Under the pieces are notes generated by a model, which was not told where the DNA came from, did no database searches, and worked only from the letters and a program-made list of their open reading frames with translations. Positions 1 through 10,298 of a stretch of DNA of 64,000 nt are shown in pieces. The translations under genes and the position numbers were made by a program. Every line of letters starts with the position of its first letter. Within the stretch, counting starts at the first letter, position 1. The DNA comes from Emmonsiellopsis sp. PD_33 (taxonomy: Eukaryota; Ascomycota; Eurotiomycetes; Onygenales; Ajellomycetaceae). The DNA is taken from NCBI GenBank assembly GCA_032988165.1, contig JANTQF010000010.1:204088-268087 (forward strand), written 5' to 3'.

Positions 1-171
1 GAAGAGATTAGCGCGTCGATTAGTGAGGATATGTCCTCGCTGTCGGCGATTAAGAAGTTTGACGAGAAATATGGCGATCGCAAGGGACGACGGAAGAAGA
101 GTGCCGGTTGGGGGTTTTCAGCTCCCGGTGCGGCCGAGAAGGTCACGGAAACTGGGCGGGTGAGGAATTGA
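1..171 (+). CDS. 3' end of an unidentified protein gene (5' part outside window)
   Basis: Frame 1 is open from the first base to a TGA ending at 171 and encodes 56 residues. The segment is charged: a serine-rich start (ISASISEDMSSLSAIKKF) is followed by a basic patch (DRKGRRKKSAGWGF) and the end is polar. There is no membrane segment. AT-rich, T-rich sequence follows immediately, as expected of a 3' UTR. I do not recognise the family from this tail. Strand and frame are supported by the uninterrupted frame, sensible codon use and the clean stop; the function is unknown. Confidence 0.6.
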   Translation, partial: EEISASISEDMSSLSAIKKFDEKYGDRKGRRKKSAGWGFSAPGAAEKVTETGRVRN

Positions 172-944
172 GATTCCTGCCTGGGTGATAGTTGGGGACA
201 AGGATAGACAGGGAAGGGCGCAAGGGATGGATATAAGGGGATAATTTTGTCTTGGGAATCCCTCTCTGTTTTATTTTATTCTTTTTTTTTGTTCTACTCT
301 TTTTTGAACACTCGGCATCGGGATCGGGCTTTTGTTTATTTTATTTTCTGTTTCCAGGTGCAGGCAGGGGATTTTGCATCATCATCATCGTCATATAGAA
401 GAAACCCCCTTTTTTCATTTTTTTGTAACATTAATGATAGACATGTAGCTAAAACTGTACTTTTAGGATAAAATAGAGATGAATGGCGTTGATTTCGAGT
501 TTATTTCTCAATCCCTAGTTTTTTAAATCGGATATTTCTTCATTCTCTATTTCTTGATGTCCATTTCCCCCTTTTTTGATATGTCGGTCAGGCGACTCGC
601 CGAGTCACGTGCGCCCGCGGTATTTTGCGGGGAAACTTCTCTGACAAAAAAAAAGATCGAACAGGAGATATTTATTTAATCGACAGGCTGGCTTTGACGA
701 CAAGAAACCTCACGATACGAACTCCGAACAGTCAGCGGATTTCTCCTCGATAGCTTTACGCTCCGTGACGCGATTCAGAACTGCGCAAAACACATCGCAT
801 AGTACACCACCAAGCTGCCTCACACCGCAGCGCGCCTCCCCGCCTCTCGTATATTCTCAACACAGATCAAACAAAGCCTCAACCCCCCCTCATGTCCCTT
901 CTATACAAATAACACCCACTTGTCCATCCCACTCCGCACAAGAA
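172..944. other. Intergenic: 3' UTR of the first gene, then promoter of the next
   Basis: The stretch is T-rich from about 240 to 590 with no credible gene; the short open frame at 247-471 starts with TTG and is low complexity. At 594-606 there is a perfect inverted repeat, GACTCG-C-CGAGTC, that runs straight into a CACGTG box at 606-611. This may be a regulatory site for the downstream gene. Confidence 0.5.
606..611. promoter_or_regulatory. CACGTG box overlapping a GACTCG inverted repeat
   Basis: CACGTG is the core bound by fungal bHLH factors of the Cbf1/Pho4 type. It overlaps the last base of the 13-base inverted repeat at 594-606 and lies about 335 bases upstream of the ATG at 945. The function is inferred from the motif alone. 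Confidence 0.3.
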
Positions 945-2351
945 ATGGACATATCCCAACCTCCCGCCTCCCCCTCCTCCCACCCCCACCCCCACCCCTC
1001 CACCGTCTTCGCATCCCTCCACCGCAAATCTCGCAGCATAGCACACACCCCCTCCCCCCCCTCCCCCTCCCCCTCCACCTCCACCGCCACTACTGAGGCC
1101 CTTGACACGCGCGAAGCCGCCATCCGCTCCGCAAAGCGCTACCTCCTCACCCTCATCCGCGACGACTGGTCGTTTGACCGGCACTCGTTCCCGCTCGCGG
1201 TCGCGCGGTCGGCGCGGAAGAGGCAGTTTCCGACCTATCTAGATCCGGATGGCGAGGTGAGGGTGCGAGAGGTGTGTGGGTGGCGGGAGAGGGAGGTGGA
1301 TAGTTCGTGCGAGGAGGGCGGTGGCGGGGTGTTGGGGGTTGGGCAGAGGGTTACGAGCAGGACGCCGGATCCGTATCGGTTTGAGTCGCCGGATGCGGTG
1401 GAGGAGAGTGTGGTTGAGAGGAGGGCGAGGAGGAGGAGGGCGGTGAGGGAGGAGATGGGGTGGAATGAGGGGTTGAGGGTTTGGGTGGAGAGGAGGGATG
1501 CGTGGACGGGGGCGAGGGCGAAGGGGGGGGTGGATGGGGATGCGGATGGGGATGGGGATGGGGATGTGCAGATGGTTTCTGAAGATTCTGAACCAGCGCA
1601 GGGATTGGATGAGATGCAGGAACCGCAAGATACCTCGAGACCGACATCTTCTTCCTCCGTCAAGGTTCCCCCCGGCGTCGCGATTGATATCCCAAACGCC
1701 AACGCCAACGCCAACACTACAACCCCTTCCCGCGGGCTCCTCGAGGCCCCTCACAGCCCCCAGCCCGACACAAACCCAACCGCCCCGTCCCACACCCCGC
1801 ATCCTCACCCAGATCCAAACCCAAACCCAGACACAGACACAGACACAGACACAGACCCAACCGAACCCCTCGTCCCCCTCGTCACCCCGCTCCTCCCCGC
1901 CACCAACCCCATCCGCGCCTCCATCAAACCCACCCTCTACCCCTCCATCTACAGCAAAGTCGTAATCCAATCCCTCACCCCGGCAATCCCCATCAACCTA
2001 TCCGACGTCACCAAAGCCCTCGTCCAGGGCTGGAAGGCAGACGGCGAATGGCCGCCCCGCCCGACCGTTTCGCAGGATGTGCCCGTTGTGAAGAAGCGGG
2101 CGGGGAATAATGGAGCCGTTGGTGGTGCGGGGGGGAGGGGTGCAGGCGGTGGCGGTGGCGGTGCTAGAGGGGAGGCAGGGAAGAGCAGAAGGCTGAGCGG
2201 ATCTAGTGTCACGGGGGCAGTGAAGAAGGTGCTTGGCTTTGGGGGGATTCATCCTGGGAAGAGATTTCATATCAGGGGGTCTAGCCATGGGGGTGGGGCG
2301 GGGACGGGATCGTCGCCGCCGGCTGAGCAGAAGGGGGGGTTGGCGGGGTAG
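945..2351 (+). CDS. Low-complexity hypothetical protein (468 aa)
   Basis: The frame is open upstream but the first in-frame ATG is at 945 (MDISQPPASPSS), so I start there. Only one segment looks folded: about residues 50-100 (REAAIRSAKRYLLTLIRDDW and what follows). The rest is biased: His-Pro and Ser-Pro runs at the start, an arginine/glutamate-rich middle, Asn-Ala and Asp-Pro-Asn/Asp-Thr repeats near residues 250-310, a second segment that looks conserved (VVIQSLTPAIPINLSDVTKA), and a glycine-rich basic end. No catalytic motif is visible. The repeats come from short DNA repeats (GGGGAT-type near 1530-1566, ACAGAC-type near 1831-1856). I know no function; it resembles disordered fungal nuclear or cytoplasmic proteins of unknown role. 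Confidence 0.65.
   Translation: MDISQPPASPSSHPHPHPSTVFASLHRKSRSIAHTPSPPSPSPSTSTATTEALDTREAAIRSAKRYLLTLIRDDWSFDRHSFPLAVARSARKRQFPTYLDPDGEVRVREVCGWREREVDSSCEEGGGGVLGVGQRVTSRTPDPYRFESPDAVEESVVERRARRRRAVREEMGWNEGLRVWVERRDAWTGARAKGGVDGDADGDGDGDVQMVSEDSEPAQGLDEMQEPQDTSRPTSSSSVKVPPGVAIDIPNANANANTTTPSRGLLEAPHSPQPDTNPTAPSHTPHPHPDPNPNPDTDTDTDTDPTEPLVPLVTPLLPATNPIRASIKPTLYPSIYSKVVIQSLTPAIPINLSDVTKALVQGWKADGEWPPRPTVSQDVPVVKKRAGNNGAVGGAGGRGAGGGGGGARGEAGKSRRLSGSSVTGAVKKVLGFGGIHPGKRFHIRGSSHGGGAGTGSSPPAEQKGGLAG
1831..1856 (+). repeat. ACAGAC hexanucleotide repeat inside coding sequence
   Basis: Four copies of ACAGAC follow a run of CCAAAC/CCAGAC units and encode an alternating Asp-Thr tract. The repeat is in frame, so copy-number changes would alter protein length without a frameshift. 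Confidence 0.7.
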
Positions 2352-2484
2352 ATAGGGGGGATTTTGGATGACTTTGGAGACGGGTAGAGGGGGGTATTTT
2401 GATGTTGTTTATAATTTTTCGATGGGTTTGGTGGATGGATGGATGAGCGATTAGCGATTTTTTGCATATGGCCTGACCCCTTTC

Positions 2485-2527
<43 letters not shown>

Positions 2528-3114
2528 TTGATGATGTGAAAGTTGCATATTGCATGATTGCATTGGGTTTGGTGTTTTTCTTCTTCTCTGGATAGGATAG
2601 TATCATATATACCAAGAGCATTTAGTATTATTGGTATTGTGTTTTCGGTCTTGCATGATTGTCTTGCCCTGAGCTGGCTGGGCTGTATAAAACTGGCTGC
2701 TTCTGGGAGTATCTATCCAATTGCTAGCCTGACAGTCAATCGGGGTTTCATTACTCTACAAATTGGTCATGTCCCCATATATATATTTTTGTGACAGGAG
2801 TTATAAGAGATAAAGGAGGGACACTCCAAAAGCCATAAATGCAAGATAATATAGTCTATTAATGTTTATTTACACATATCTCTAGTAATTATTCCTAGTC
2901 ATGATTCACATCTCAGAGGTTCATTTCATAATCAATGCAGAGTAGGGAATCGAGCGACAAAAAGTTCAAAAGAGAGAGAGGGAGGCGGGAGAGAGCGCGC
3001 AAAAAAGGAAACGGAAATAAGAAGACAAGAGAAAAGTAAAGCCCCCAATAATCCACAAGCAAAAAGCTCCGTTCATACATGAACCAACCCCCATACGTGC
3101 CGCCCCTATCTTTC
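2352..3114. other. Intergenic between convergent genes
   Basis: Both flanking genes end here. The stretch holds a CTTT microsatellite and otherwise AT-rich 3' UTR-like sequence. I see no coding potential beyond short frames. Confidence 0.5.
2485..2528 (+). repeat. CTTT microsatellite, 11 copies
   Basis: An uninterrupted tetranucleotide run of 44 bases about 130 bases past the stop codon of the plus-strand gene. It is probably length-polymorphic. Confidence 0.9.
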
Positions 3115-6100
3115 CTAATCCTCCTCCTCAGCAAACGTCTCCAACCTCCCCATCGTCCCAAAAAACGCCTCAACAGTCCCTACAAAAGCGCCCCTAGCCA
3201 CATCCCCCGCCATACACGACTCATCAACAACAACCTCCTTCACTTGCTGCCCGTGGCGCACAAAGTATTTCCCATTATACAATGACCAGCCGTCCTGTAA
3301 CCGTGACTGTAAGCCCCGTGCCGCAAATGAGCGGGCGTCTGTGAAGAACGGTGGCAGTTCTACCAATGGGGCGCTTGCAATAGGTTGTTCTCCCTGGAGG
3401 GGTTCAAGAGATATCAGTATCGTGTCGAGAGAGTCGGGGACGGTCGCGGATTGCGGGTCTAGGAGTGTGGAGACGGCGAAGTGAGTGAATTGCTTGAAGG
3501 TGGTTACGTATGCGACAAGGGTTGTGGCGTGGGTAGAGGCGCGGTCTAGGTAGTCGATGATGGGGAGGGAGGCGATGATTGTTTCAAGCAAGGAGGTGGC
3601 TGTGAGCAGAATGTGCGGTTCCTCGAGTAGACCTGGGTGATCGATTAGGAGGCGTAGCGCGTTGTCAACTGCTTCGAAGTAGCTGGTCATTGCTACGACG
3701 AATGTGGTGATGCTCTGGGTTGAGCCCGCGTTGACGTATAGGCATGAGTCGATTAGGATGCGGGTTAGGGATTGCAAGAGCGGTCGTGTGAGGATCCAAG
3801 CTGCAGGGTTACTCAGAGAGATTTCCACGTAGGCTGGGAAGATACAGTGCAGGAGGAAGAGGCGGATGGTGGATTGGTGGCTTTCGCCCGGTTCATGGGA
3901 TTCGGACATGGCCGAGTAGAGTTGGTCGACGAGGTATTTTTGTTGTCCGTCGACTGCTGCTCGTTCGGAGACGTTTTGGAGGAAGGTGATGAGTTGGTTC
4001 GCTACTTTGCCGGATGACAGGCGAACGCCGTATCCCTTTAGCTTGCCGACAATATACGTTGGATCATCTGCTGGAAGAGGGAAGGTGCTTGGATTTGTGA
4101 AGAATGGATCAATTGGGCATATTCCCTGCGAGTGTTGTTGGAGGAAAGTTACCACTCCATGCACGAAATCGACGTATGAAGAGTGGACGGAGGAGCTGGC
4201 TTTGCCTAGTTCACCATAGTTGGATTTCATAGCACCCATGAGCGCCTTAATGAGGCCGCGATATTGATCTTCAAACCCTTGCAGTATGTGGGTGCTCAAG
4301 TCTTGAGTCTCCGATAAATGTTCCCGCATGTTGGACAGTATGCACGAAATGAGTGATAGCCTCCTTTGGGAAAACTCCTCCAAGGTCATATCGTATCGAT
4401 TGGCTACCCAATCTTTGGAAAATGGGAGGTTCGTTAATAGGGGGTTTTTACCGTCCCCGTTAACGATCGCATTTGTAAGCATATGCTGATACTTGAGCAT
4501 TGAACCCCTTTCAACGATGCATTCAACCCAGTGACATAACACCTGAGACTTGCATTCCATGTAAAACGCCATGTCTTTGTCGACCATTTTTGCAAGGAAA
4601 TAGGGTAAAAATTTCCGTGTTTGATCGGTAGCTCTTAACGATGCCCATGAATCACCATCGTATGGATTTAGGTAGCTAGTCCATTGCCGGAGTCCGGATC
4701 TCACAAGGGAGTGTGCAATTGAGGTCCAGCAATCAACCACTTTAAGGAGTACAGTATCATCAGGAGCCTGGTCTTCCCCAAAGCAGCTGGCAAGAAATCG
4801 AGAGACGGCAGGTCGAATGGTGACATCTAGGTACTCGGAGGCCGGGTTAGCCTTGGGTGGCTCTTCTCCGTCGCACAGTTCCGCTAATACAGTCCAGTCC
4901 CCGAAATCTTGGCTGTCCTCGCTAGCCTCAGCAGGCCCAGATGGTGCAGGTGTGGTTTTCTTCAGACTTGTATAGGATAGCACAACATCTAACGTCTTGC
5001 AAGCTAGACCATGGAAACGGGCCACTCGATGGTTGAAAAGTTCCAGCAGTTTTGTGATGGGTAGTTTGTCGCTTAGACCCTTAGCTTGGTCAGGGCTTTT
5101 TGCAGCATCGATCGCAATCCTCAAGTTAACAAGAACATGGCTCAGCAGTGACTCGGTCTGCTGTTGGTTTTCAATGATAGCTTTTTCGATGGTTTGGCGT
5201 GAAAAAAGGGAGCTTGCGGTTACTTGAGCTTCAATCTCGGCCCGGGCTTGTGAATGTTGCTTGAGCATATCAAGAACAAAAGAAGCGTACCATTCGGCGA
5301 AGGGAACTAAGTCGGTGGAATCTTCGTCCGTCGATAATTTGAACCTAACCAACCGCAGCCAGGAATGCATATTGATATTGCAGGCCTCTTTATGGGAGCG
5401 AATTGGATGCACGAGGTTGCGTATTGTTTCGAGCCGTGGCCGACAGCCGTCAGGGGTCGCCCAGTACAGAGTGCATAAAAGGTCATGGTGATTTCTTAAA
5501 GCATCAAGGTCTTCCTGCCGGAGGGTCTCTTCTTTTGGATACTCTCGTCCATGATTCGGTAGCAAACGCCAGGCAAAATTGCGTATTTTTTTCTTGTTGT
5601 GTATATCACCCAGCTTCCGCAGACCCAGCCCAATGGTTTTTAAAAGAATATGAAAGCAACTATCCTTCGGTTCCAACTCAAGTATAGGTTGTCTGTCAAG
5701 TTCATCTAAGAAACTGGGCGAACCAAAACATTGCTCTTGGTTGAGGTTATGGAATTTGTTCGCCGCAAAGAAGTCAAAAAGGGTATCGAGTATCGGTTTG
5801 CATTGCCGCCACGCCCAGCTATCGATCAAATAAAAACAACGTTGGAACAATGCGCGGCAATAATTGTTGAACGAGGCGGAGAGTGTGTTGGACTGATATG
5901 TGTATGTATCAAAAGCAGGTAGTAATAGGCGTTTTATTGTGTGCCACTGGTCGAATGATTGCTTGAATCTATCTCCAGGATGAAAAATCCCGGCTTCGTC
6001 AAATTCATAGAGCGGAAGTGTGGTAAATACTGCGTGCCATAATCTCTCAAGTTCGCGAATATCTCGCGGCAATTGTGAGGTTGACGGGGGCAAAATCGCT

Positions 6101-9100
6101 TGGGATAGAAGGTCTTCATTTATGCCAACAAGCATCGGCTCCAAGCGCGATATACTATGGACAACCAGAAATGCCTCAACAAAAGGATGGTCGTCTCTGA
6201 TTCCAGACTCTCGCTTCGATCGCCATTTGTTCTCCTCCAAACACCGTTTGATATCGGTTGATCCAGCACCGCCTAAGACAGCACGCAGGATCATATTTTG
6301 AGCAGCAGTCATTCCGTCGATTATCTCGGAATATTTGCGGGGGCTGATCAGTTCGTGCGAAGCAACTTGACGTAGTTGATTAGCAAAGACATAGCTTAAT
6401 GTTTCCAACTTGATTTGGAAACCAGCAGCCTCCGTTGAGTCTGGGGCCCTGCCCGTAGCTGTGAATTGAAGTTCCCCTGATACCTTTGACAGTAAAGTTA
6501 AACACCTGTCGACGAACATGGACCTATCAATCGGGTCCATAAAAAACAACTTTTCATTCACATATGCAATAACAGATCTTAAGGCAAGTAATCCCTGGCT
6601 TGCCTTTGCACTTTTAGTAGTCTCACTGACATCGCTCGGTTGATCGAAGGCGTCGAAAGCTTCTCGAATTACATCAAATACATGACCAAGCTCTGACGAC
6701 ACGGTCTCGTCCCATGGGCCCCATTGATAAGTTTGATCCCCACACTTAACAATAGAACGGCCATTATCGTCGTCTAGGTTGCGAGAAGAGAGCTTCATAG
6801 AACGAGATAACTCGCCGCTTCCGATGAATGTCGACTCGTGAAGATACGCCCCAAGTTGGAGAGGGAAAATCCCAAAATCAGTAGAGAATTCGGTTCCGAA
6901 AGTTTTGAGGCCTTTCAAAGCAGGGAGTTCAATAGCTTCCGCAGATTTCACGGAATATGTCTCCGCTATGTCGACATCGATGTTAACTGGTTGTCCATGT
7001 TTCACTGTTTCGGCATTGATATGCTGAGGGGCACGCTTTCTTCGTCGACGTGGCGGCGATATATGATCCGGTTCTGGGGAAATGGCGGAATCCACAAGGC
7101 CGCCACTACTGATATCTTCAGGGGGAGGCAATGGCAAAGCATTCTGTGGAGTCTCGGCCAGGAATCTGGCTAACGGCAGGTTGGAATCCCTGTCCAAGCG
7201 CGAAGCCGATGATTTGTAGAGAGAATTGAGTGCTGAGAGGGAGCGCTGGAAATTTGACGGTCGAACAAGTCGGCGAGTGCTTGGCCCTGAAACCTCTAAC
7301 TGTGCAGGTCGTGGGGCATTTCTTCTTAGGGATGAAATCACGAATCCTCCGTTCCGTACAGTCCACCGCTGGCCAGCCCGGCTTTTAGGCTGCGAGACCC
7401 GCGACGACTTTACACTCCCTTCCTGGGCTATCAGATGTGACTCCGAGGGTGCCTTATTCCTATCGCTTCTAACACCGATGTCGGTTCTAGGTATGGAATA
7501 CCTGGCGTCTGGCTCAAAGGGCTGTGCAACGGGATCATTATGACTATCACTACTAGGAGCCGGCTCCCTATTCCCATGGCCCTGTCGCTGCCGTTTCCTC
7601 GGATGATTTCCTGGAATCGTGCTCTGACGAAGCGAGCCAGCCCTCCACTCACGCAAGGACATATTAGCGTCGTCAGTGTCGAGCCTTGTTCCGAGCCGTA
7701 GGAACTTTCGCGACGGACTTTTCCGGCCGTGGTCTCGCCGCGATCGTGCCTGTCGTGCAGCAACACGAAGGAACTGAGGCTGCTTTCTTACCGGCTGATC
7801 TCTTACATCTGTTGAATCCAGTATACCTAATCTAGGGAGTCGAGGTTTTGAAGGTGTAACTCGTGGTCGTTTGAGGCTGTCCGTTATTCTTGTCTGATGT
7901 TGAGGACGGGATCTGGGCCGCAAAGAAGCTTCGGATCGTGGCCCCCTCTGATCATTTGTATATCGCCTAGGACGGTCCTGAGGGATGCGATGGGTTGCTC
8001 TGCGAGGCGCAGGTGGCAACATATAATCAATACGATTATCCTCCGGGATATCATCGCCCTGGACCCCAAAAGGTTCGTTGTCATCCTCCACCAAGTTCGC
8101 AATAAGGTCGCGTGTATTTTGCCCGATGTTAGCTGTTTCGTTCTCAGAACTCGAGTCGTCTGATACCAAGAAAGGGTTTGCCCTGGGTCGTTCTGGGCCA
8201 CCACTATTGCTCCTCTGCCGCGAGATCCTCTGGGCTACTCCTTTCCCACTTCGGCGACGATCTTGCATTTGAATTAATCTTTGCTTCTCAGCTGCTGCCT
8301 TCTCTCTTTCCTGCTGTTGTTGGAGATCAAGGCGAACCCATGAAGCGGGCAAAACTCCTTTGGTCCTCCGCTGCATGATCCTACGTAGGTAATCAGCGGC
8401 TTCAGGGTCTCCCCTTTCTTCCACCTCTTCCACCTCTTCCACTTCATCGGCTGCAGATGTTAAAGCTGACTGCGGCCCAGAGTCTCCATCGTCATTTAAG
8501 TGGGCGTCAAGATCAACGGAAGATGAATCGTCAATGGAGACCGCATCGAGTTTTTGGGGGCTGGGTCTTTTATCTGTAACGGGGGTAACTAACGCAGGAG
8601 TACTGTACCCAGGCGGGAATCGAAATTTCGCGGGCCGTGGGAGTTTACTGCTCAGTGAGTTTGCACCAGACGAGGGAGGAGACAAGGGAACTTCGAAAAT
8701 ACCGTTCGGCCGAGATGGGGTGGGGGGAACGGCATTCTCGACGACAACTTGTATCTGGTTTCGTCTCTGTTCTCCGGAAACGTTACCACCCTTGTCAGAC
8801 GTATGCGATATTTTGCGACGTTTATTGGCATCCTCGGTGGGGTGTTCTCCTGCCAATGAATTCGGACGTCGAGACACAGCAATATTTCCAATATTGCCAG
8901 TGTGAGGCAAACTACCCGAAGGACGTGCAGTGCGCGACACCCCTTTTTGTTTGGATCCCTCAGGACGTGGCGATTGCGAGAGTTGCAATAGCTCAGAAGG
9001 GCTGCCGGAAGGAGGGAGGTTCTCGTCCATAAATTCTTGGTTTTGGCTGTCATCCTGGGGCCCAGGCCGGCGATCTACGGTCTGTACTCGTATAGGGCGT

Positions 9101-10074
9101 ATATTGTTGCTTGTGCAGAACTTTTGGTACTGGGCCTGGTCAAATAGATACGGATGAAGCTGGATGAATTTTCGATCCCTGAGTGATCTTCGTGTGGTAT
9201 GATGGTCGTCTAAAAAAGATGGGGGGATTTCGGGGTTCGAGTCGGCTTCCGATAGAGAAGATTCCTCGCTCTCATTTCCCTTATCATCCGTCGAGGTGTT
9301 CATTTGCGAGGGTTGTTTGGTTGGGGTCCGCCGTCGAAAATGCTGTTCAAAGTGTAACTCATCTGGAGAAGGGCTGCGGTTCCTATTGCTTGGAGAGTCC
9401 GGCTGAACCATGTCGGATGAACTTGCAGCGTGGTTCGCAGTATTAGGGAGCCGTGGGCCAGTAATTCGATCGTTCGGGGGCTGGCCATCCTGTAACGGGT
9501 CCTCGTCCGAATAGTCGGCTATAGTAGAAATTTCGCGCAAAGGTTGGGGGACAATCTGAGATTCGAGTCTGTCATCTGAAATTTCCTCCAGGGAATCGGG
9601 TGCGGGGGTGTCAGGGGCCCCCCCCGTAGTATCGCCGGCTTCACATATTTCCTCCAAATCATAATTCTTAGGCAGCGTTGTGGGAGGAATAATTTGAGAT
9701 TCCTGGCGATCTTCGTCATCGCTTTCGGGAGATTCATCCACTTCAAGCTGCTTTGCTGTTGTATCTCCATTTCCATTCATCTCCTCTAATCCCTCCTTAC
9801 CGCCTGAAAGCTCACCCCCATCAACCTCTGCAATAGCTTGAGACTCCTGCCCATCGCCCACTAGATCCACCGATAGCTGCTCCGCATCCGATCCCTTCTC
9901 TGCCTCCCTCCTCTCTGTCGTAATACCCCCATGGCCAGCATCAGATTCGCCTAATTGCTCCGCGTCTCCTCCCACATCCTGGGCCTCAGTCCCCTTCACA
10001 ACCCTCGGCTGGCTCTCAAAGTCATCTTCCTCATCCGAGTCTGGGACAAATCCACGCTCTCGCCATGATTCCAT
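3115..10074 (-). CDS. mus7: Mus7/MMS22-family DNA repair protein (2319 aa, single exon)
   Basis: The protein begins with ESWRERGFVPDSDEED, a signature of the Mus7/Mms22 family; the ATG at 10074 is the first in frame. In yeasts Mms22/Mus7 acts with the Rtt101-Mms1 (cullin 4-type) ubiquitin ligase to protect and restart damaged replication forks and promote recombination. Roughly the first 1050 residues are disordered and charged, with ESQ-containing acidic repeats (20-184), proline/serine-rich linkers, basic patches and an EEVEEVEEVEE tract. The C-terminal half is a long helical region matching the conserved Mus7 domain, with motifs such as LFDFFAANKFHNLNQEQCFG. The length is normal for filamentous fungi. 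It is divergent, with a 386-base gap, from the small gene at 10461. That gap contains an ACGCGT element, fitting S-phase expression. The 3' end switches abruptly to G-rich codons. Confidence 0.93.
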   Translation of the reverse strand: MESWRERGFVPDSDEEDDFESQPRVVKGTEAQDVGGDAEQLGESDAGHGGITTERREAEKGSDAEQLSVDLVGDGQESQAIAEVDGGELSGGKEGLEEMNGNGDTTAKQLEVDESPESDDEDRQESQIIPPTTLPKNYDLEEICEAGDTTGGAPDTPAPDSLEEISDDRLESQIVPQPLREISTIADYSDEDPLQDGQPPNDRITGPRLPNTANHAASSSDMVQPDSPSNRNRSPSPDELHFEQHFRRRTPTKQPSQMNTSTDDKGNESEESSLSEADSNPEIPPSFLDDHHTTRRSLRDRKFIQLHPYLFDQAQYQKFCTSNNIRPIRVQTVDRRPGPQDDSQNQEFMDENLPPSGSPSELLQLSQSPRPEGSKQKGVSRTARPSGSLPHTGNIGNIAVSRRPNSLAGEHPTEDANKRRKISHTSDKGGNVSGEQRRNQIQVVVENAVPPTPSRPNGIFEVPLSPPSSGANSLSSKLPRPAKFRFPPGYSTPALVTPVTDKRPSPQKLDAVSIDDSSSVDLDAHLNDDGDSGPQSALTSAADEVEEVEEVEERGDPEAADYLRRIMQRRTKGVLPASWVRLDLQQQQEREKAAAEKQRLIQMQDRRRSGKGVAQRISRQRSNSGGPERPRANPFLVSDDSSSENETANIGQNTRDLIANLVEDDNEPFGVQGDDIPEDNRIDYMLPPAPRRATHRIPQDRPRRYTNDQRGPRSEASLRPRSRPQHQTRITDSLKRPRVTPSKPRLPRLGILDSTDVRDQPVRKQPQFLRVAARQARSRRDHGRKSPSRKFLRLGTRLDTDDANMSLREWRAGSLRQSTIPGNHPRKRQRQGHGNREPAPSSDSHNDPVAQPFEPDARYSIPRTDIGVRSDRNKAPSESHLIAQEGSVKSSRVSQPKSRAGQRWTVRNGGFVISSLRRNAPRPAQLEVSGPSTRRLVRPSNFQRSLSALNSLYKSSASRLDRDSNLPLARFLAETPQNALPLPPPEDISSGGLVDSAISPEPDHISPPRRRRKRAPQHINAETVKHGQPVNIDVDIAETYSVKSAEAIELPALKGLKTFGTEFSTDFGIFPLQLGAYLHESTFIGSGELSRSMKLSSRNLDDDNGRSIVKCGDQTYQWGPWDETVSSELGHVFDVIREAFDAFDQPSDVSETTKSAKASQGLLALRSVIAYVNEKLFFMDPIDRSMFVDRCLTLLSKVSGELQFTATGRAPDSTEAAGFQIKLETLSYVFANQLRQVASHELISPRKYSEIIDGMTAAQNMILRAVLGGAGSTDIKRCLEENKWRSKRESGIRDDHPFVEAFLVVHSISRLEPMLVGINEDLLSQAILPPSTSQLPRDIRELERLWHAVFTTLPLYEFDEAGIFHPGDRFKQSFDQWHTIKRLLLPAFDTYTYQSNTLSASFNNYCRALFQRCFYLIDSWAWRQCKPILDTLFDFFAANKFHNLNQEQCFGSPSFLDELDRQPILELEPKDSCFHILLKTIGLGLRKLGDIHNKKKIRNFAWRLLPNHGREYPKEETLRQEDLDALRNHHDLLCTLYWATPDGCRPRLETIRNLVHPIRSHKEACNINMHSWLRLVRFKLSTDEDSTDLVPFAEWYASFVLDMLKQHSQARAEIEAQVTASSLFSRQTIEKAIIENQQQTESLLSHVLVNLRIAIDAAKSPDQAKGLSDKLPITKLLELFNHRVARFHGLACKTLDVVLSYTSLKKTTPAPSGPAEASEDSQDFGDWTVLAELCDGEEPPKANPASEYLDVTIRPAVSRFLASCFGEDQAPDDTVLLKVVDCWTSIAHSLVRSGLRQWTSYLNPYDGDSWASLRATDQTRKFLPYFLAKMVDKDMAFYMECKSQVLCHWVECIVERGSMLKYQHMLTNAIVNGDGKNPLLTNLPFSKDWVANRYDMTLEEFSQRRLSLISCILSNMREHLSETQDLSTHILQGFEDQYRGLIKALMGAMKSNYGELGKASSSVHSSYVDFVHGVVTFLQQHSQGICPIDPFFTNPSTFPLPADDPTYIVGKLKGYGVRLSSGKVANQLITFLQNVSERAAVDGQQKYLVDQLYSAMSESHEPGESHQSTIRLFLLHCIFPAYVEISLSNPAAWILTRPLLQSLTRILIDSCLYVNAGSTQSITTFVVAMTSYFEAVDNALRLLIDHPGLLEEPHILLTATSLLETIIASLPIIDYLDRASTHATTLVAYVTTFKQFTHFAVSTLLDPQSATVPDSLDTILISLEPLQGEQPIASAPLVELPPFFTDARSFAARGLQSRLQDGWSLYNGKYFVRHGQQVKEVVVDESCMAGDVARGAFVGTVEAFFGTMGRLETFAEEED

Positions 10075-10298
10075 TTGCAAGCCAACGCTTCCAACAACCC
10101 ATCGCCTTTCCTATGGCGTCATAATAGAAGAGTAAATGGAGTGACTGATGCCCAGGATCAGCCGAAAACGCGGTACCAGGGAAATTAAGGCTGCCAGTAG
10201 CTTTTAGTTTTCCCCGAAGTCCTTCGTTCGTGCGTGGTCGGCCGTTAAAGCTGTCGTGGTTGAATTGAATTGAATCGGGATGTAATTGCTCGTCCTTG

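Noticed and set aside
247..471. 74-codon open frame
   Set aside because: It starts with TTG, is Phe/Ser-rich because the DNA is T-rich, and lies in the 3' flank of the first gene.
765..944. Extended N-terminus of the low-complexity gene
   Set aside because: The frame is open from GTG at 765 but has no ATG before 945; fungal nuclear genes rarely use GTG starts.
1239..1970. 243-codon antisense open frame over the low-complexity gene
   Set aside because: Its composition mirrors the skewed repeats of the sense gene, with alternating Val-Cys, Val-Trp and Ile-Pro runs; it is a composition artefact.
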